A DNA stretch of 64,000 nt from Beta vulgaris subsp. vulgaris (GCF_026745355.1 NC_079206.1:28332117-28396116), one strand, 5' to 3'; numbered from the stretch's first letter, positions 1-12,068 are shown. The notes: a model not told the origin generated them from the letters alone. Program-made: numbers and translations.

Positions 1-1486
1 AGAAGGGTTGTAAATGGGAGGAAGAAATGGTGGTGTTGGTGAAAGAGTTGTGGAGGTGGAAGCAAAAGGGTTAGGTCCTGTGATATCATCCTTAATCTGC
101 TCAAAACTGGAAGGAACAGAGAAGGATGAGGGAGAGATGGAGGTTAGTTTTGTGAAAGGAACATAAAGCTTTGGTGATGTAGGTGGAGTGGGTTCCTTGA
201 GAGTAGAGGGTTCCTGTTCCTCCGCATCAGAAAGGACTAAAGGGGAGTCCTTGTTGGACGAAACATAAACAAAATGAGCAATTTTAAAACGATAGCTCTT
301 CCTCACTCTTTTAGGAACAGGAGGGGTAGGCTTTTTGACTATGTGTTTGCGCCTCTTTGATTTCGGTTCCTCCGGCTTAGGAACTTGTTCCTCCAAGATA
401 ACATCATCATCTTATTCCTCTATTTCAACCTTAGACATTTTCCTTTTGCTTGAGGAACTAGAAGCTATTCTCCCTTGAATGAGTACTCCTTCTTGGATAG
501 AAAGATCAAGTCCATTAAGAGTCTTCTCATTCAAGATGTTCCCTTGCTTGACTCCTAAAGTAGGCCATCCAGTGAGTCTCACTTCAAAGTGATGAAGGAG
601 AGAGGTTATCAATGCTCCATACCCAATGACACAATGATTTTCAATACAGTGGGTAAGATGTTGGATAAAGAGAGAAGGGAAGTTGATTTGAATGTGATGG
701 TCCAAATAAAACATGTAACACATATCTAAGAGACCCACTTCATTCCTCTTTTCAGTGCGAGGAATGGTGCTCTCCATACTAGGTTGAACAAAATTTTGTG
801 AAGAGGAGAGAGTAGGTTATGATTTATATTGTTTTGGCCAGCAGTTCCTCCAAAATATTCCACAATTTTGTCCTGAGGAAAATTTGGAAAAGAAACAGTT
901 CCTTTCCGTTTAAAATATAAATCGGTTCCTTTGCAAGGAACTTCCCAAACTTTTCCCAATGTGGCTTGATTAAACTTAATTTTCTTTCCCCTAACCTCAG
1001 TTGTGCATAGTCCATCAACATTTGTAAAGTTCGCACAAAATTCATCCATTGCTAAAGGAACAAGTGCATTGTTAAAGGCGAATTCAAATAAGAATTCATG
1101 CCCTGTTCCTTTAGAATGGTTGTTAATTCATGAAATTCTACTTTATTTGCCCATTCTAGATCTACACAGAAACCCAATATATACCTAGATTCGCTTCTTT
1201 CAACCCGTTTCTTGGAAGAGGAAGAAACAATTTCTTTGGAAGGAACAGACGTAACTTCTTCTTCTTCCCCCTGTGTTTGTTCCGGGGTTTCTTCTTCATC
1301 ATCTTCCCCAATTAATTTTCTTCTACGCATGCTCCTTCTTGGAGATTCTAATTGTTGTTCATTCATGGGGGTTTCTTGATTTTGGTCGATTTCTAGGGTT
1401 TTGGTAGGAGAAGGAGAATTTTCCATTTTTGAGGAGTTGGAATTTTTGGATGTTGGAAAAGGAGAGTTGCGTGAGGTTCTTGCCAT
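1..1486 (-). pseudogene. Extra ORF downstream of copia pol, putative plant transposon protein domain
   Basis: Starting at the ATG near 1486 the protein opens with a basic, Ser/Pro/Glu-rich tail, then a globular part (ESRYILGFCVDLEWANKV; EVRGKKIKFNQATLGKVW; FYLDHHIQINFPSLFIQHLT) and a Pro/Lys-rich C-terminus still open at position 1. From memory the globular part resembles the putative plant transposon protein domain often found in Athila/gypsy-associated ORFs. The reading frame has one shift near 1100, another near 775 and an in-frame TAA at about 411-413. After that stop the same frame stays open to the window edge (DDDVILEEQVPKPEEP follows). It is in sense with pol, about 0.6 kb after RNase H, where envelope-like ORFs sit in some copia lineages, but no membrane segment or signal peptide is visible. 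Function unknown. Confidence 0.6.
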
Positions 1487-2060
1487 GATTTGAGGAAGAG
1501 TTGAGGTTTTTATGGAGTGTGAAGAGGTGTGAAGAATTTTCGGCTATGGTGAAGATGAAAGGTTGGAGGAACACGATTTCTATTGAATTAAGGAGGGAGT
1601 TTGCATGTAACAGTGTCTTTGACATGCGGGAAAAATAAAACAAATAAAAAGAAAATAAAAAAAGAAAACGAAAAGAGAATAAATGAGAATCAAGATTTAA
1701 TTAAATCTGATTCCTTTTATTTTGGGATTTTTCGAATTTTTCGGATTTTTATGAGTTTTAATTTTTGGAAGAAAAATAAATATAAGGAACTTGTGCTATA
1801 GGAACAGCTAGTGCTACATATCAATGTCCTTCATATCATGCATGTTTCTTTACCTTAGGAACAGTAAGGGGAGTATTATGTGACATTTGTGAGTTGTTTA
1901 ATTCCTTTGAATTCATGTTTATGTTTTGTAACATTCCAATTTGCAATGGTCTTAGGCAATTAAACACAATTATTTTTAGCACACAAAGTCACTCAAATTG
2001 ATTCAAGCATGGGGAATGACATAGGAACAATCACTTAATTTTTATTAACCCTAACTCAAG
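1487..2060 (-). other. Spacer between copia A RNase H and the extra ORF
   Basis: AT-rich DNA without a convincing reading frame. It carries several copies of the GGAAC/GTTCC pentamer typical of this element family. A splice acceptor for a subgenomic message of the extra ORF could lie here, but I cannot identify one with confidence. Confidence 0.5.
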
Positions 2061-2061
2061 C

Positions 2062-5000
2062 CTTAATTTTTCATATCTATCTCTTTGCAAAGGCTTAGTT
2101 AGTATATCAGCAATCTGATTCTCAGTTTGACAAAACTCAAGTTTAATCAAACTTTTTCAACATTTTCTCTCAAAATGATGTCTGATATGTATATGTTTAA
2201 CTCTAGAATGATGCACTGGATCTTTAGAAATACTAATTGCACTAGTATTATCACAATAAATAGGAAACAATAAAGTTTATTCCATAGTCACTAAGTTGTT
2301 GTTTTATCCAAAGCATTTGAGAGCAACATGCAGCAGCAGCTACATATTCTGCTTCAGCAATGGATAAAGCAACTGTGTTTTGTTTCTTGGTACTCCAAGA
2401 AACTAAACTATGACTAAGGAATTGTGCCATACCTGAGGTGCTTTTCCTATTTACAAGATCTCCAGCATAATATGCATCTGCATATCCTTTTAGCTCAAAT
2501 GTATCACTTCTTGGATAGTAGAATCCAAGATCATCTGTTCCTTTAAGATATCTAAGAATTCTCTTCACAGTTGTAAGGTGAGACTCTTTTGGATTTGCTT
2601 GAAATCTAGCACACAAACCAACACTGAAAGCTATGTCTGGACGACTAGCGGTTAGATACAAAAGTGAACCAATCATTCCTCTATATTTTGTTTGATCAAC
2701 ACTTGTTCCTATGAAGTCTTCATCTAATCTAGTTGAAGTTCCCATAGGAGTGTGATTTATCTTTGATTTTTCGAGGCCATATTTCTTTAATAGTTCCTTT
2801 ATGTATTTTTGTTGGTGAACAATTATTCCCTTTTCAGTTTGTTTGATTTGTAGTCCAAGAAAGAAATTTAACTCACCATCATACTCATTTCAAATTCATT
2901 ACTCATGAGACTTAGAATTCTTTGCATAATGTTTCATTAGTAGCTCCGAATATGATGTCATCAACATATATTTGAACAAGCAAAATGCAGTTCCTTTAGA
3001 TTTTAGGAACAAGGTTTTATCAACCTTTCCTCTTTTAAAATTGTTTTCTAAAAGGAACTTTGATAATCTCTCATACCATGATCTAGGTGCTTGTTTTAAC
3101 CCATAAAGAGCTTTATCAAGCTTGTAGACATGATTTGGGAGATTATTATTTTCAAAGCCTGGGGGTTGTTCAACATATACATCTTCATTTAGATAGCCAT
3201 TTAGAAATGCACACTTAAAATCCATTTGATATAGTTTAAATCCCATGTAAGCAGCAAATGCAATTAAAATTCTAATGGCTTCTAATCTAGCTACAGGAGC
3301 AAAGGTTTCTTCATAATCTATTCCTTCTTGTTGATTATAACCTTTTACTACAAGTCTAGCTTTGTTCTGACAATGGTTCCATATTCATCTAGTTTGTTTC
3401 TAAACACCCACTTTAAGCCAATTACTTTTTGTTGTTTAGATGAGGGCTAATGCCATACCTTGTTTCTTTCAAACTCATTTAATTCAGCTTGCATAGCATA
3501 ATCCAATCAGAGTCAGTTAAGGCTTCTTCATGATTTCTTGGTTCCATCATTGATAGGAACGCATGAAAGCACAAAAGTTCCTTAACTGAGATCTAGTTTG
3601 CGTACCTTTGGATATGTCGCTGATTATAGTTCCATTGGATGTGACTTTTGTTGTCTCCAAGGTTTTGGTTGAAACTCTCTTATAGGAACATGTTGTTCCT
3701 CATGAGTTCCTTGAGTAGATGAGGAACTCTGATCAGTTGTTCTCTGTTAGCCTCGGTGGACTCTGTTCCTTCATTTTGAGGAACAGAACATCTTCTCCTC
3801 CTTGAGGAACAGGAACTATTGATGTTATTTTTCCAAATTCCTCGTTCCTTTCCTCTTTCACTTCTTCTTCTTCTTGTGAATCTGCATTTTTCTTACTTGG
3901 CTGTACCAATCCAATCTCATAGTCATCAACCTGTATGCTTGGATTGTATTTGTCAGATTCATCAAAGATTACGTGAATGCTTTCTTCAACACACATAGTT
4001 CTCTTGTTATATACTCTATAAGCTTTACTATGTGAAGAGTATCCTAAAAATATTGCTTCATCACTCCTTGCATCAAATTTTCCAAGATTATCTTTTCCAT
4101 TATTATGCACATAACATTTGCAGCCAAATGTTCTAAAATAGGTGATATTTGGTTTCTTTCCAAAATAAAGTTCATAAGGAGTTTTATTAATGATAGGTCT
4201 CATCATGGCACGATTAATTATGTGACAAGCAGTATTAACAGCTTCAGCCCAAAAGTTCCTTGGAAGCTCACTAGCAATTAACATGGTTCTAGACATTTCC
4301 TCCAAAGTTCTATTTTTCCTTTCTACAACACCATTTTGTTGTGGTGTTCTAGGGGCAGAAAAATTATGATCTAGGCCATTATCTCTGCTTAAGTCATCAA
4401 ATTTATAATTCTCGAATTCTTTGCCATGATCTGATCTAATGTGCATTATTTTATGACCACTCAAGTTTTGAACTCTTTTAGCAAAGACAAGGAACTCATC
4501 ATAAGTTTCATCTTTACTAGTGAGAAAAATAACCCAAGTACCTAGAGTAGTCATCTACTAACAGTACATACCTCTTTCCACTTCTGCTTTGAATTCTCAT
4601 GGGTCCACATAAGTCCATATGAATTAATTCTAATGGTTTAGTGGTACTTACAATCGTTTTAGATTTGAAAGAGGATCTTACTTGCTTACCTCGTGCACAT
4701 GCATCACAAACTTGATCAATATGAAATTTTATGGATGGTAATCCTAAAACAAGATCTTTTGATCTAAGTTTCTCAAGTAATGAAAAGCTAGCATGTCCTA
4801 GACGCTTGTGCCAAAGAATGAATCATCTTCAATAACACTAAGACAAGTTAAATTGATTTGAGGAACAAGGTCCAGATCCACAATGTATGTGTTCCCTTTC
4901 CTTGTTCCTTCCAAGATAACCTTCTTAGTTTTAATGTTGATGATCAAGCATTTTTCTTTATCAAATTTTACAGTATTTCCCTTGTCACAGAATTGAGAAA

Positions 5001-5430
5001 TGCTTAATAATTATGTTTTAGACCTTCAACTAAAAATACATTTTCAATGGAGTGTAGTGGTGACTTACCAACCTTACCCATGGCAACTATGTTACCTTTC
5101 TTATTCATCAAATGTTACACTTCCACCTTCATAGGTTGTGAGTGAGAGAAACTTAGTTTTGTCTCCTGTCATGTGCTTGGAACAACCACTATCGAGATAC
5201 CATGTGTTGTTCCCCCTCACTCCAACCTGCAAAAATCAACTAGTGTTAGTTGTAGGAACCCCATCTTTCGTGGGTTCCTGTTCTTGACTAGGATTTGTTT
5301 TGACAACCCATTTTTTTTTTTTCACATTTTTCCAATCATCTCAGATTTTAGTTGACATTGATTTATGTAATGACCTACCTTCCACAATACATACAAAATT
5401 TATCACTAGGTAGATCAACATATTTCTTTG
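2062..5430 (-). pseudogene. copia A pol: protease, integrase, reverse transcriptase, RNase H (frameshifted)
   Basis: Read from 5430 downward there is a Cys-rich knuckle (KFCMYCG) and then the protease site DSGCSKHMTG near 5190. The integrase core at 4554-3733 contains HIRSDHGKEFEN and the copia hallmark TPQQNGVVERKNRTLEEM, then the GYSSHSKAYRVYN module. RT (about 3400-2890) has [20 protein letters not shown] and [16 protein letters not shown]. The YVDD box is present at about 2960 but out of frame with the upstream RT. RNase H (2745-2251) has KGYADAYYAGD and STSGMAQFL. Its C-terminal part ([15 protein letters not shown], then ENQIADILTKPL) continues to about 2070 only through further frame changes. 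Damage at several points makes a functional polyprotein impossible. Copia B is a diverged relative with the same order. Confidence 0.9.
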
Positions 5431-5829
5431 TCTTGTTCCTTTTCTTGTAGTTTTCAAAACCAAGACCTTCCTTCCTCTTGGTCTGTGGTTTCTCAATCCA
5501 CTTAGGAACTTTCATGATTTTGCCTCTGTTCCTTGCGACAACCAGTTCCTTTTTAAGATTACAGATCTGTTCCTTTAAATAATTTTTTCTTTATTCAAAT
5601 TTTCAATCTCAGATCTGTATCCTTTCAACGAGTTGATCTTATATCAAAGGAACTCAGAACAGGGACAAACTCCTTCAAGTGTGAAATCTCTAAATTAATT
5701 AGATAATTTTCATTTTTCAAACTTTCATAATTTCTTTGATTTTTACGTTTTTATCAAATGAATCAAAGAATCTTGTTTCAACGTCTGTTCTCATTTTCTT
5801 AAGCCATTCTATGTGTTCCTTGCAGACCT

Positions 5830-7055
5830 TTAGGCTTGTTCCGTTTGTTTACGTTTTTCACGTTCATCTCTACATTCAAGAATTGCATCATAAAGAAGAT
5901 CATATATTTCAGGCCTAGTTTTACAATCTAAGTCTGACTCAAGACCATGTTGACTTACCTCAACTTTTTCTTCATCTTCTTTTTCGTCGTTGTTTGCCAT
6001 GAGGCAAAGGTTTGCTGTTTCTTCAGTTTGTTGTTCCTCTTCTTCTTCCGTCTCTGAATCTCCCCAAGCAGCTATCATAGCTTTGCGCACATTTGCCTTA
6101 GAGAAAGGTGTCTTTGATTCTTTGTTCCTTTCAGCAAAGCGTTCCTTGTTCCTTTCTTTGGTTTTGTCATTTTCCCAAAGAGGACATTCCTTGATGAAGT
6201 GATCTGTACTACCACATTTATGACAAGCAGCTTTGTTAGAAAATTTCTTAGTTTTACCTTTGAAGTTTCCATTCTTCATGTTCCTATACATCTTTCGAAA
6301 TTTTCGAACCATGAGGGTTCTTCTTCTTCTTCTGAATCCGAATCATCTTCATCATCTGCTTTGAGAGCAATTGATTTTGATTTGGAGCTTTCACCATATC
6401 AGTATCAAGGTGAAGCTCATGAGTCATAAGTGACCCTGCCAGCTGTTCTAAGTTGAACTTAGTGAAGTCTTTTGTTTCTTGAAGAGCAGTGACTTTGCCA
6501 TCCATCTGTCCTTAGGAAGACTCCTAAGAACCTTTCGAACCTGTTCCTCAGATGAAATAAACTTTCCAAGAGAAGCCAACTCATTAATAATGTTAGTAAA
6601 ACGAGTAAACATGTCTCGGATGCTTTCCTTAGATTTCATGCAGAACAGTTCATATTGATTCATAAGTAAATCAATTTTGATCTTTTAACTTCATTAGTTC
6701 CTTCATGGGTTACTTCTAGTAAATCCCATATTTGCTTTGCGGATTTGCATCCCATGATCCTATTATGTTCATGGGGTCCAAGTCCACAATGCAACAGTTT
6801 AATAGCCATGGCATTTACTTCCATTTTTTCAAAATCAGATTTGTCATAATCAGAGAGGGGTTTTAGAGTTACCTCATTTTTGTCATTTGTAGTTGTGACT
6901 TCGAAATCACCAACTTCAATGACTCTCCATACCTGATAGTTTTCAGCTTTGATGAATATCTCCATGCGGTTCTTCCAATAGTTGTAGTACTTCCCATTGA
7001 ACATAGGAGGCCTTTGAGTGGAATAACCTTCTTCAAGTTTCTCGGTGGTATTCAT
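5830..7055 (-). pseudogene. copia A gag polyprotein segment (frameshifted)
   Basis: The ATG near 7055 follows the primer site by about 50 bases. The N-terminus (PPMFNGKYYNYWKNRMEIF) and GLGPHEHNRIMGCKSAKQIW are typical of the UBN2-type copia capsid. A frameshift near 6660 moves translation to another frame (MNQYELFCMKSKESIRDMF), and a further shift near 6490 follows. The nucleocapsid CCHC knuckle CHKCGSTDHFIKEC lies at about 6190-6230. An acidic Glu-rich stretch follows before pol. The recurring GGAAC pentamer is dense here. Confidence 0.88.
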
Positions 7056-7106
7056 TGTTCCTTGGATCTTTTTCTCAATAGGGTTTCCTATCTTACGTGA
7101 GTTCTA

Positions 7107-7120
7107 GCTCTGATACCAAT
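7107..7120 (-). promoter_or_regulatory. Primer binding site of copia A
   Basis: On the minus strand this reads ATTGGTATCAGAGC, complementary to the 3' end of initiator Met-tRNA as used by most plant copia elements. It directly abuts the LTR end at 7121, which fixes that boundary. Confidence 0.9.
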
Positions 7121-8467
7121 TGTTATTTCCCTAGGAACACTACAAGAGGGGGGTGAATTGTAGGTGTAGAAATAAACGTAACTTTTTGCGGAAATTAAAA
7201 CTTAAACGAATAAACAAGCTAGAGGAACACAAGGGATTTTTACGAGGAAAAACTTCTTGGGCCCAACAAGAAGAAACAACCTCGACCACTAGGGATTTTA
7301 AACTCAACTCTTTCACTAATTAGGCCAAACAACTTTGTTACAACCTAATTCTAACTCGAGCCACACCTTGAGTTCCTAAACTCAAGTTCCTGAGCCACTG
7401 TTCCCTTAACAGTAGTTCCTCTCAACTTCACTCGAAGTTTTCTCACTCATACAAGCTTACACAAAGCCTTCTCTCTTACAGAACTTCACTCAAAGTTCCC
7501 TTACCCCAAAAACCAAAATACAATTGATCGAAATAAGCTTAGTGGAATTAGAGTAAGAAAGCAAAGAACAAATGGCTATTATGAGAGAATGAAGGCACTG
7601 ACACTTAATTAGTTAAACTCACTTAATTACTTAGTCAGACACATTTGGAACTTATTAGACTTCAATATTTATAGTGACAATCACAAAGAACGTGGGAGTT
7701 AAAATCGAGTTCATGTTAATCCATTAACCCATGATGTTCCTTCCCCTAAGGAACACGTTTCATCATGTCCCATGATCCCATGATCTCATTGAACGTGGAT
7801 ATATTTTAGCCACAATCCTAAAGATTAGGAGTTCCTTGAGCTTTATCCGAAAATCAGTTTAAATACAAACAGTTTTATTATTAAAATGAATTTTAATCTT
7901 TAAGAAAATATTATCTTTTAAATAAACTTTTCTAAAAACCGGATAATTATTTTCTATTTTTTCGAAAAAACAAATATTTTCTTAAAAAGATTTTCTATTT
8001 AAAACTGATTTTTCATTAAGTTAAACTAATTTCCTATAATTTAGGCATGACTTACTCAATTCATTATTGTACCGTTAATTTACGCACGCCTAAGTCTAGT
8101 TCCTTTATAAACAAGTTCCTTTAACAAATTCGTTTAGTGCCACTTAGTTTGTTCCTTAAAAGGAACAAACTCTCATTCTCAAATAAACTGCCACTGTTCC
8201 TTACCATTCTTACTTTGTTCCTTTACATTGGAACTAGAAAATAAAAGCCTAGCTTATTATCTTCTTGATCCAATGCTTGCTCCAGTATCAACTTATAGAA
8301 ACTTCTTTACTTAGCCTTTGAAATCCTCTCTTGACTTCTTCCTTGACTTCGTATTCTCCTAGTTCCTTTCATTGATACCTTAAAAATCATACACTTAAAT
8401 AACTCATTAGTTCACTACTTAGTTTGCATCTTTGTTTCTTTGTCATCATCAAAACTAGGGTTCAACA
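7121..8467 (-). repeat. 5' LTR of copia A (1347 bp)
   Basis: In minus orientation it begins TGTTGAACCC at 8467 and ends AAATAACA at 7121, giving TG...CA ends. A TATA box (TATAAATA on the minus strand) is at 7666-7673. The last ~50 bases contain a G-rich block shared with the copia B LTR. A 12 bp inverted repeat around AA (8146-8171) and many GTTCC/GGAAC words are embedded. The start matches the copia LTRs at 21111 and 34310 (GATGATGACAAA-type motif). Confidence 0.9.
7666..7673 (-). promoter_or_regulatory. TATA box of the copia A LTR
   Basis: The minus strand reads TATAAATA about 800 bp into the LTR, a plausible position for the U3/R promoter. Transcription would start about 30 bp downstream, near 7635. 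Confidence 0.55.
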
Positions 8468-9757
8468 GTCTCCATTCGAGCTGGGAACCAACCATGGGTA
8501 CAAGGGCGGATTCCCACCTTTAGAGACGGTGTTTCATTGGGCAGAGCCGCGACCACCTTTGTCAACGACCTTATTTTACCCAATCAACAAGGTTGGAACT
8601 CGCGACTGATAAATGAGCTATTTGTCCCTCGCGACGCTCGTCTCATAAAGAGTATTGAACTGCCTCTATTGAATGAGGTTCACAATCAGATGTATTGGCC
8701 TTTCACAAGATCAGGTTCCTAGTCTACAAAATCAGGTTACAGTTACATTGTACAGCAACAATCACATGAAATTCATAGCATGACAGGTCCACCGCAACCG
8801 ACGTTTTTTCGTCAATTCTGGAGTCTGAACATCATGCCAAAATGGAAAATGTTTGTTTGGAAAATGTGGCACAATTGCTTAGCCACGGCATCCAATCTGC
8901 ATTATCGGGGAATTCCTATTCTGAACCAATGCTACATGTGTCTACATGATAATGAAGACGACCAACATATTTTCAGACGCTGTCCGCTCGCTTTAGAAGC
9001 GTGGGAGCGTAGTAATTTGAATGTGCCTCCATTAGATTTCCCGGATTTATCCTTAGCTTCATGGCTAGAACTTTGGATAGGGAAATTCCGTAAAGAAGAT
9101 GGTTATGGGGGCATAAGATTGCCAGCGTTTATTAACACCTTGTGGGCTATTTGGAATACGCGAAATAACCAAGTCTTCCGACAGGTTCGGGCTACTTTGC
9201 AACTTCTGGATGATAAGGTTCGGGAAGGGGCTCTTCAGCATGCACGATTTATCGAAGGGGAGGTTCACACTCCACCTCCGCCTCCTTCCCCTAACTACGG
9301 TCAACCACCAGGTTTTGTTACTGCACACTTAGGGAGAATAACGACGGGTAGACTGGACATTATTATTCGGATAGACGGCTCGTGGAAGGCAGGAGACGGA
9401 TCAGGTGGGGCTGCTTTTGTGGTTTACCAGCAACGTTGTCGACTTCATCAACAAGGGAAGTTTCTCTATACTTCTTCTGCCTTACAAGCCGAGGCAATGG
9501 CTTGTCTTCAAGTGACTAGGTGGGCTCGCACATCAAATTTCTCAAACATTCTCATGCTCACGGATTTCGAATTACTGGTAAGGCTCCTAGCCTCTCCAAG
9601 GACAGGGGACATTGCGATATCTCATACATTGAAGGACATTCGCACCATCACAGAGGTTCTCAATTGGTGTTGTATCATGAAGGTTCCTCGGTCTCAAGTC
9701 AGTCAGGCACACGATATCGCCACGTTTTGCCGACAAGTTCAGTTTAGCTTTGATTAG
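8468..9757 (+). pseudogene. LINE ORF2 C-terminus: RT zinc-binding and RNase H domains
   Basis: The frame is open from 8468 except for one TAG at 8720-8722. The N-terminal piece (PWVQGRIPTFRDG, then DLILPNQQGWNSRLINELF) is the linker after the RT thumb in plant LINEs. The zinc-binding domain (zf-RVT) shows PKWKMFVWKMWHNCLAT and the Cys/His cluster CYMCLHDNEDDQHIFRRCP. The RNase H-like domain has catalytic-type acidic positions in IRIDGSWK, ALQAEAMA and LTDFELLV, and a final AHD. It stops with TAG at 9755-9757. This is nearly intact coding DNA, so the LINE was young when copia A split it. Confidence 0.88.
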
Positions 9758-9809
9758 ATTGCTTTTGTTTGTTTAGCTTTGTACGCTATCTTGATGTCAA
9801 AAAAAAAAA
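8468..9809 (+). mobile_element. 3' part of a LINE (L1-type non-LTR retrotransposon)
   Basis: ORF2 C-terminus followed by a short 3' UTR and an A11 tract (about 9799-9809), the usual poly(A) end of a LINE. The 5' part is cut off exactly at the LTR terminus of copia A, so the rest of the LINE should lie beyond position 1. The frame is open right from 8468, as expected for a simple insertional split. Confidence 0.85.
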
Positions 9810-11052
9810 ATATTCATACGTGTGAAATTCACAATAAATTAACCTGCAATTTCAATGGCACATGCATCACCATCATTTTCATCTCTCCAACTCAAATTTC
9901 TCTCTCTACTTCCATCTCGAATTTCTCTCTCCATAAAACCAGCCTCAAATTCCTAATCTCCTTCTGTTGCACCACAACAATCACTTTACCTTCATTGACA
10001 AATCGTCATCTTCTACAGATTGTGTACGTTCTATAAATCGTCCTTTTTTGTTGATTGAATTTCAACATTATTTTTCGAGATTTGTTCATGAAATTTTCAG
10101 ATATTTTTTCACATCCTCTGTTGCCATTACAATTGCAAAATAAGGTATAAACTTTGAGTAGCCAGATGCCTAGAATTCGAGATTGGAGATTCAAAATCGA
10201 AAATTTGAATGATCGACAAATTTGGTTCGTTCGTTTGAAGTGCGAAAATCAACTGAAACAATCGATGAAGCAAGACGAGAATTAGGTTTTTGTTTCAAGA
10301 CTTCTCCTTTCTCTCTCCTCTCTACTTCTAATGATGTCAAAAATGGTGAATACATGCGTGCAGAAAAGAAATAGGAGAGAGAAGAGAAAGTGGCCGGGAT
10401 GTTGGAGAGAAGAGAGTTTCGATTGAAAATTCGCCGGAGATGGCGGTGGCGAGTTGAAATAAGGGAAAATGATACAAGTTTGCTACAAAAATGACATAAA
10501 AGTGAATAATGATGATATAATTTTTGTAATTAATAATATCAGTTTGTGTAATGATAAGGTATATAAAAAGTTGAAAAATAATAATGAAATTGGGGAAAAT
10601 AATACAAATTTGCTGAAAAATGACATAGAAATCAGTATTAATGACATAAAATATACCAACGATGATATAAAAGTTGTTTATAAATGACATGAAAGAAATT
10701 CAAAAATGAACATGAAACAACTCCAAAATGATATGGAACACACTAATAATGACATGAAATAATTTTATTAGTTCTCGAATGTGAGATTTTATTACACATA
10801 AGTTATGGTGTAACATGTTACACTTGAGATGCAATGTATTATAAGTATGTATTGAAAAAACAAAGGAGAGGAGCATTATGAGTGAAGAATCAAAATTCCT
10901 AACATCAAAAAGTGGTTTATATCATGATAAAGTTGCCACGTGGCTTTAGCGGTATGGTTGTCCACTAGGAGACAAAGGATAAAATTCTTAGGGCAACATT
11001 TATGATAAAAGTACTCCATCCGTTTTCAATTAATTATCCTATAAGGCTTCGG
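9810..11052. other. Intergenic AT-rich region
   Basis: No gene is recognised. It contains pyrimidine-rich stretches (9880-9990 and 10290-10330), the short degenerate repeat described separately, and at about 11021 a lone MITE-like end (TACTCCATCCGTTTTC) whose partner is missing. That end stops where the Athila-like LTR begins, which fits a MITE cut by that insertion. Confidence 0.5.
10465..10765 (+). repeat. Degenerate short repeat, AATGACATAAAA type
   Basis: Variants of AATGACATRAAA and AATGATGATATAA recur at irregular 20-30 base spacing, giving long low-complexity reading frames on both strands. It looks like a decayed minisatellite, not coding sequence. Confidence 0.5.
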
Positions 11053-11822
11053 TATCGATGTGTGTATTGTATATCGAGTGTTTAGCCCCATTACTTTAGC
11101 AATTAAGTAATGTCTTGAGCTATTATTTGTGCGATTTGATTCGGTTGGACTTGTTTTAGTTCTTGTCATTATTGTGCAAATTAGGCATGCAAGGCCTCAA
11201 TCTAGCTATATAAGGCAAGTCCAATGATTACTTAACGCCCACAGACAGTCCAAAAAAGTAAAACAACTTCTCCGGACATAAAAATTGAAGTCGGAATAGA
11301 GAAAATGTCACCGCTTGGTGGGCCAAAAAAACCGGGCGGGGCTAAAATGAAACTACATGGTGGAACGAAAACTGCCCAGTGGAGCGAAACTCACTCGGTT
11401 GACTAGGCAAAAGACTCTGTGAAGAATGAGGAAAAATCTCGCAACATCATATTTTATTGTTTTCTCGTATTTTTATTAAACAATATATATAGTTTATTTA
11501 GTAAACTCGATTGGGGGGGGGGGGATTGAGTACTCGTTTATTAGGTAAAATACTTTAATTTGCTCTCTAGCCTTTCATGCACTTTTGACTTTGAAGATTA
11601 TAAAAGGTAGTTGATTTCTCCTTCCGTTGTTCTTTTGTTTATTCGATATTATTTCTTACTTAGTTTAATTTTATGAATTCCTTTAGTTTGATTATGATCA
11701 TTGTATTTTTACCTTTTTGTTTATGATTTAAAGTTCTTCAATATTTGGATCAAGATTAGAGTAATTCCAATTGATTTATTACTATTATTTATTTCCATGT
11801 AATTGTGTAATATCATGAGTTA

Positions 11823-12068
11823 CTCCCTCTGTTTTTTTATCTTTCTCACTTTCCTGTACACATCTTCCAAATGCTTAAATTAAATTTCATTATATATTAG
11901 TAAAAATTATAACGATTGAATATTAATAATTTACTTATTGAGACGAATCAAACAAGACCCCACATTACTATATTTTTTTCTTTAAAATTGAAAATAATTG
12001 AGAAGATTCTCTTTAAGTATGAATAGTGTCAAGATTCTAAGTGAGAATGATAAAAAAAACAGAGGGAG
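11823..12068. mobile_element. Stowaway-like MITE
   Basis: Terminal inverted repeats: left CTCCCTCTGTTTTTTTATC, and its complement at the right end. A TA duplication lies on each side (11821-11822 and 12069-12070). It is non-coding and belongs to the same family as the MITE at 22711-22968, sharing interior text such as AACGATTGAATATTAATAAT in variant form. Confidence 0.88.

Larger units (their letters stand above)
1..8467 (-). mobile_element. Ty1/copia LTR retrotransposon (copia A), 3' end outside the window
   Basis: Read on the minus strand, the order is 5' LTR (8467 to 7121), a Met-tRNA-type primer site, gag, protease, integrase, reverse transcriptase and RNase H, then an extra ORF reaching position 1. 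This domain order (integrase before RT) defines Ty1/copia. The 3' LTR and polypurine tract are not present and must lie beyond position 1. Frames are broken in gag, RT and RNase H, so this copy is not autonomous. It lies inside a LINE open reading frame that resumes at 8468, so it inserted after that LINE. Confidence 0.92.

Noticed and set aside
9065..9328. Minus-strand 87-codon frame opposite the LINE ORF
   Set aside because: Shadow of the LINE ORF2 zinc-binding region on the other strand.
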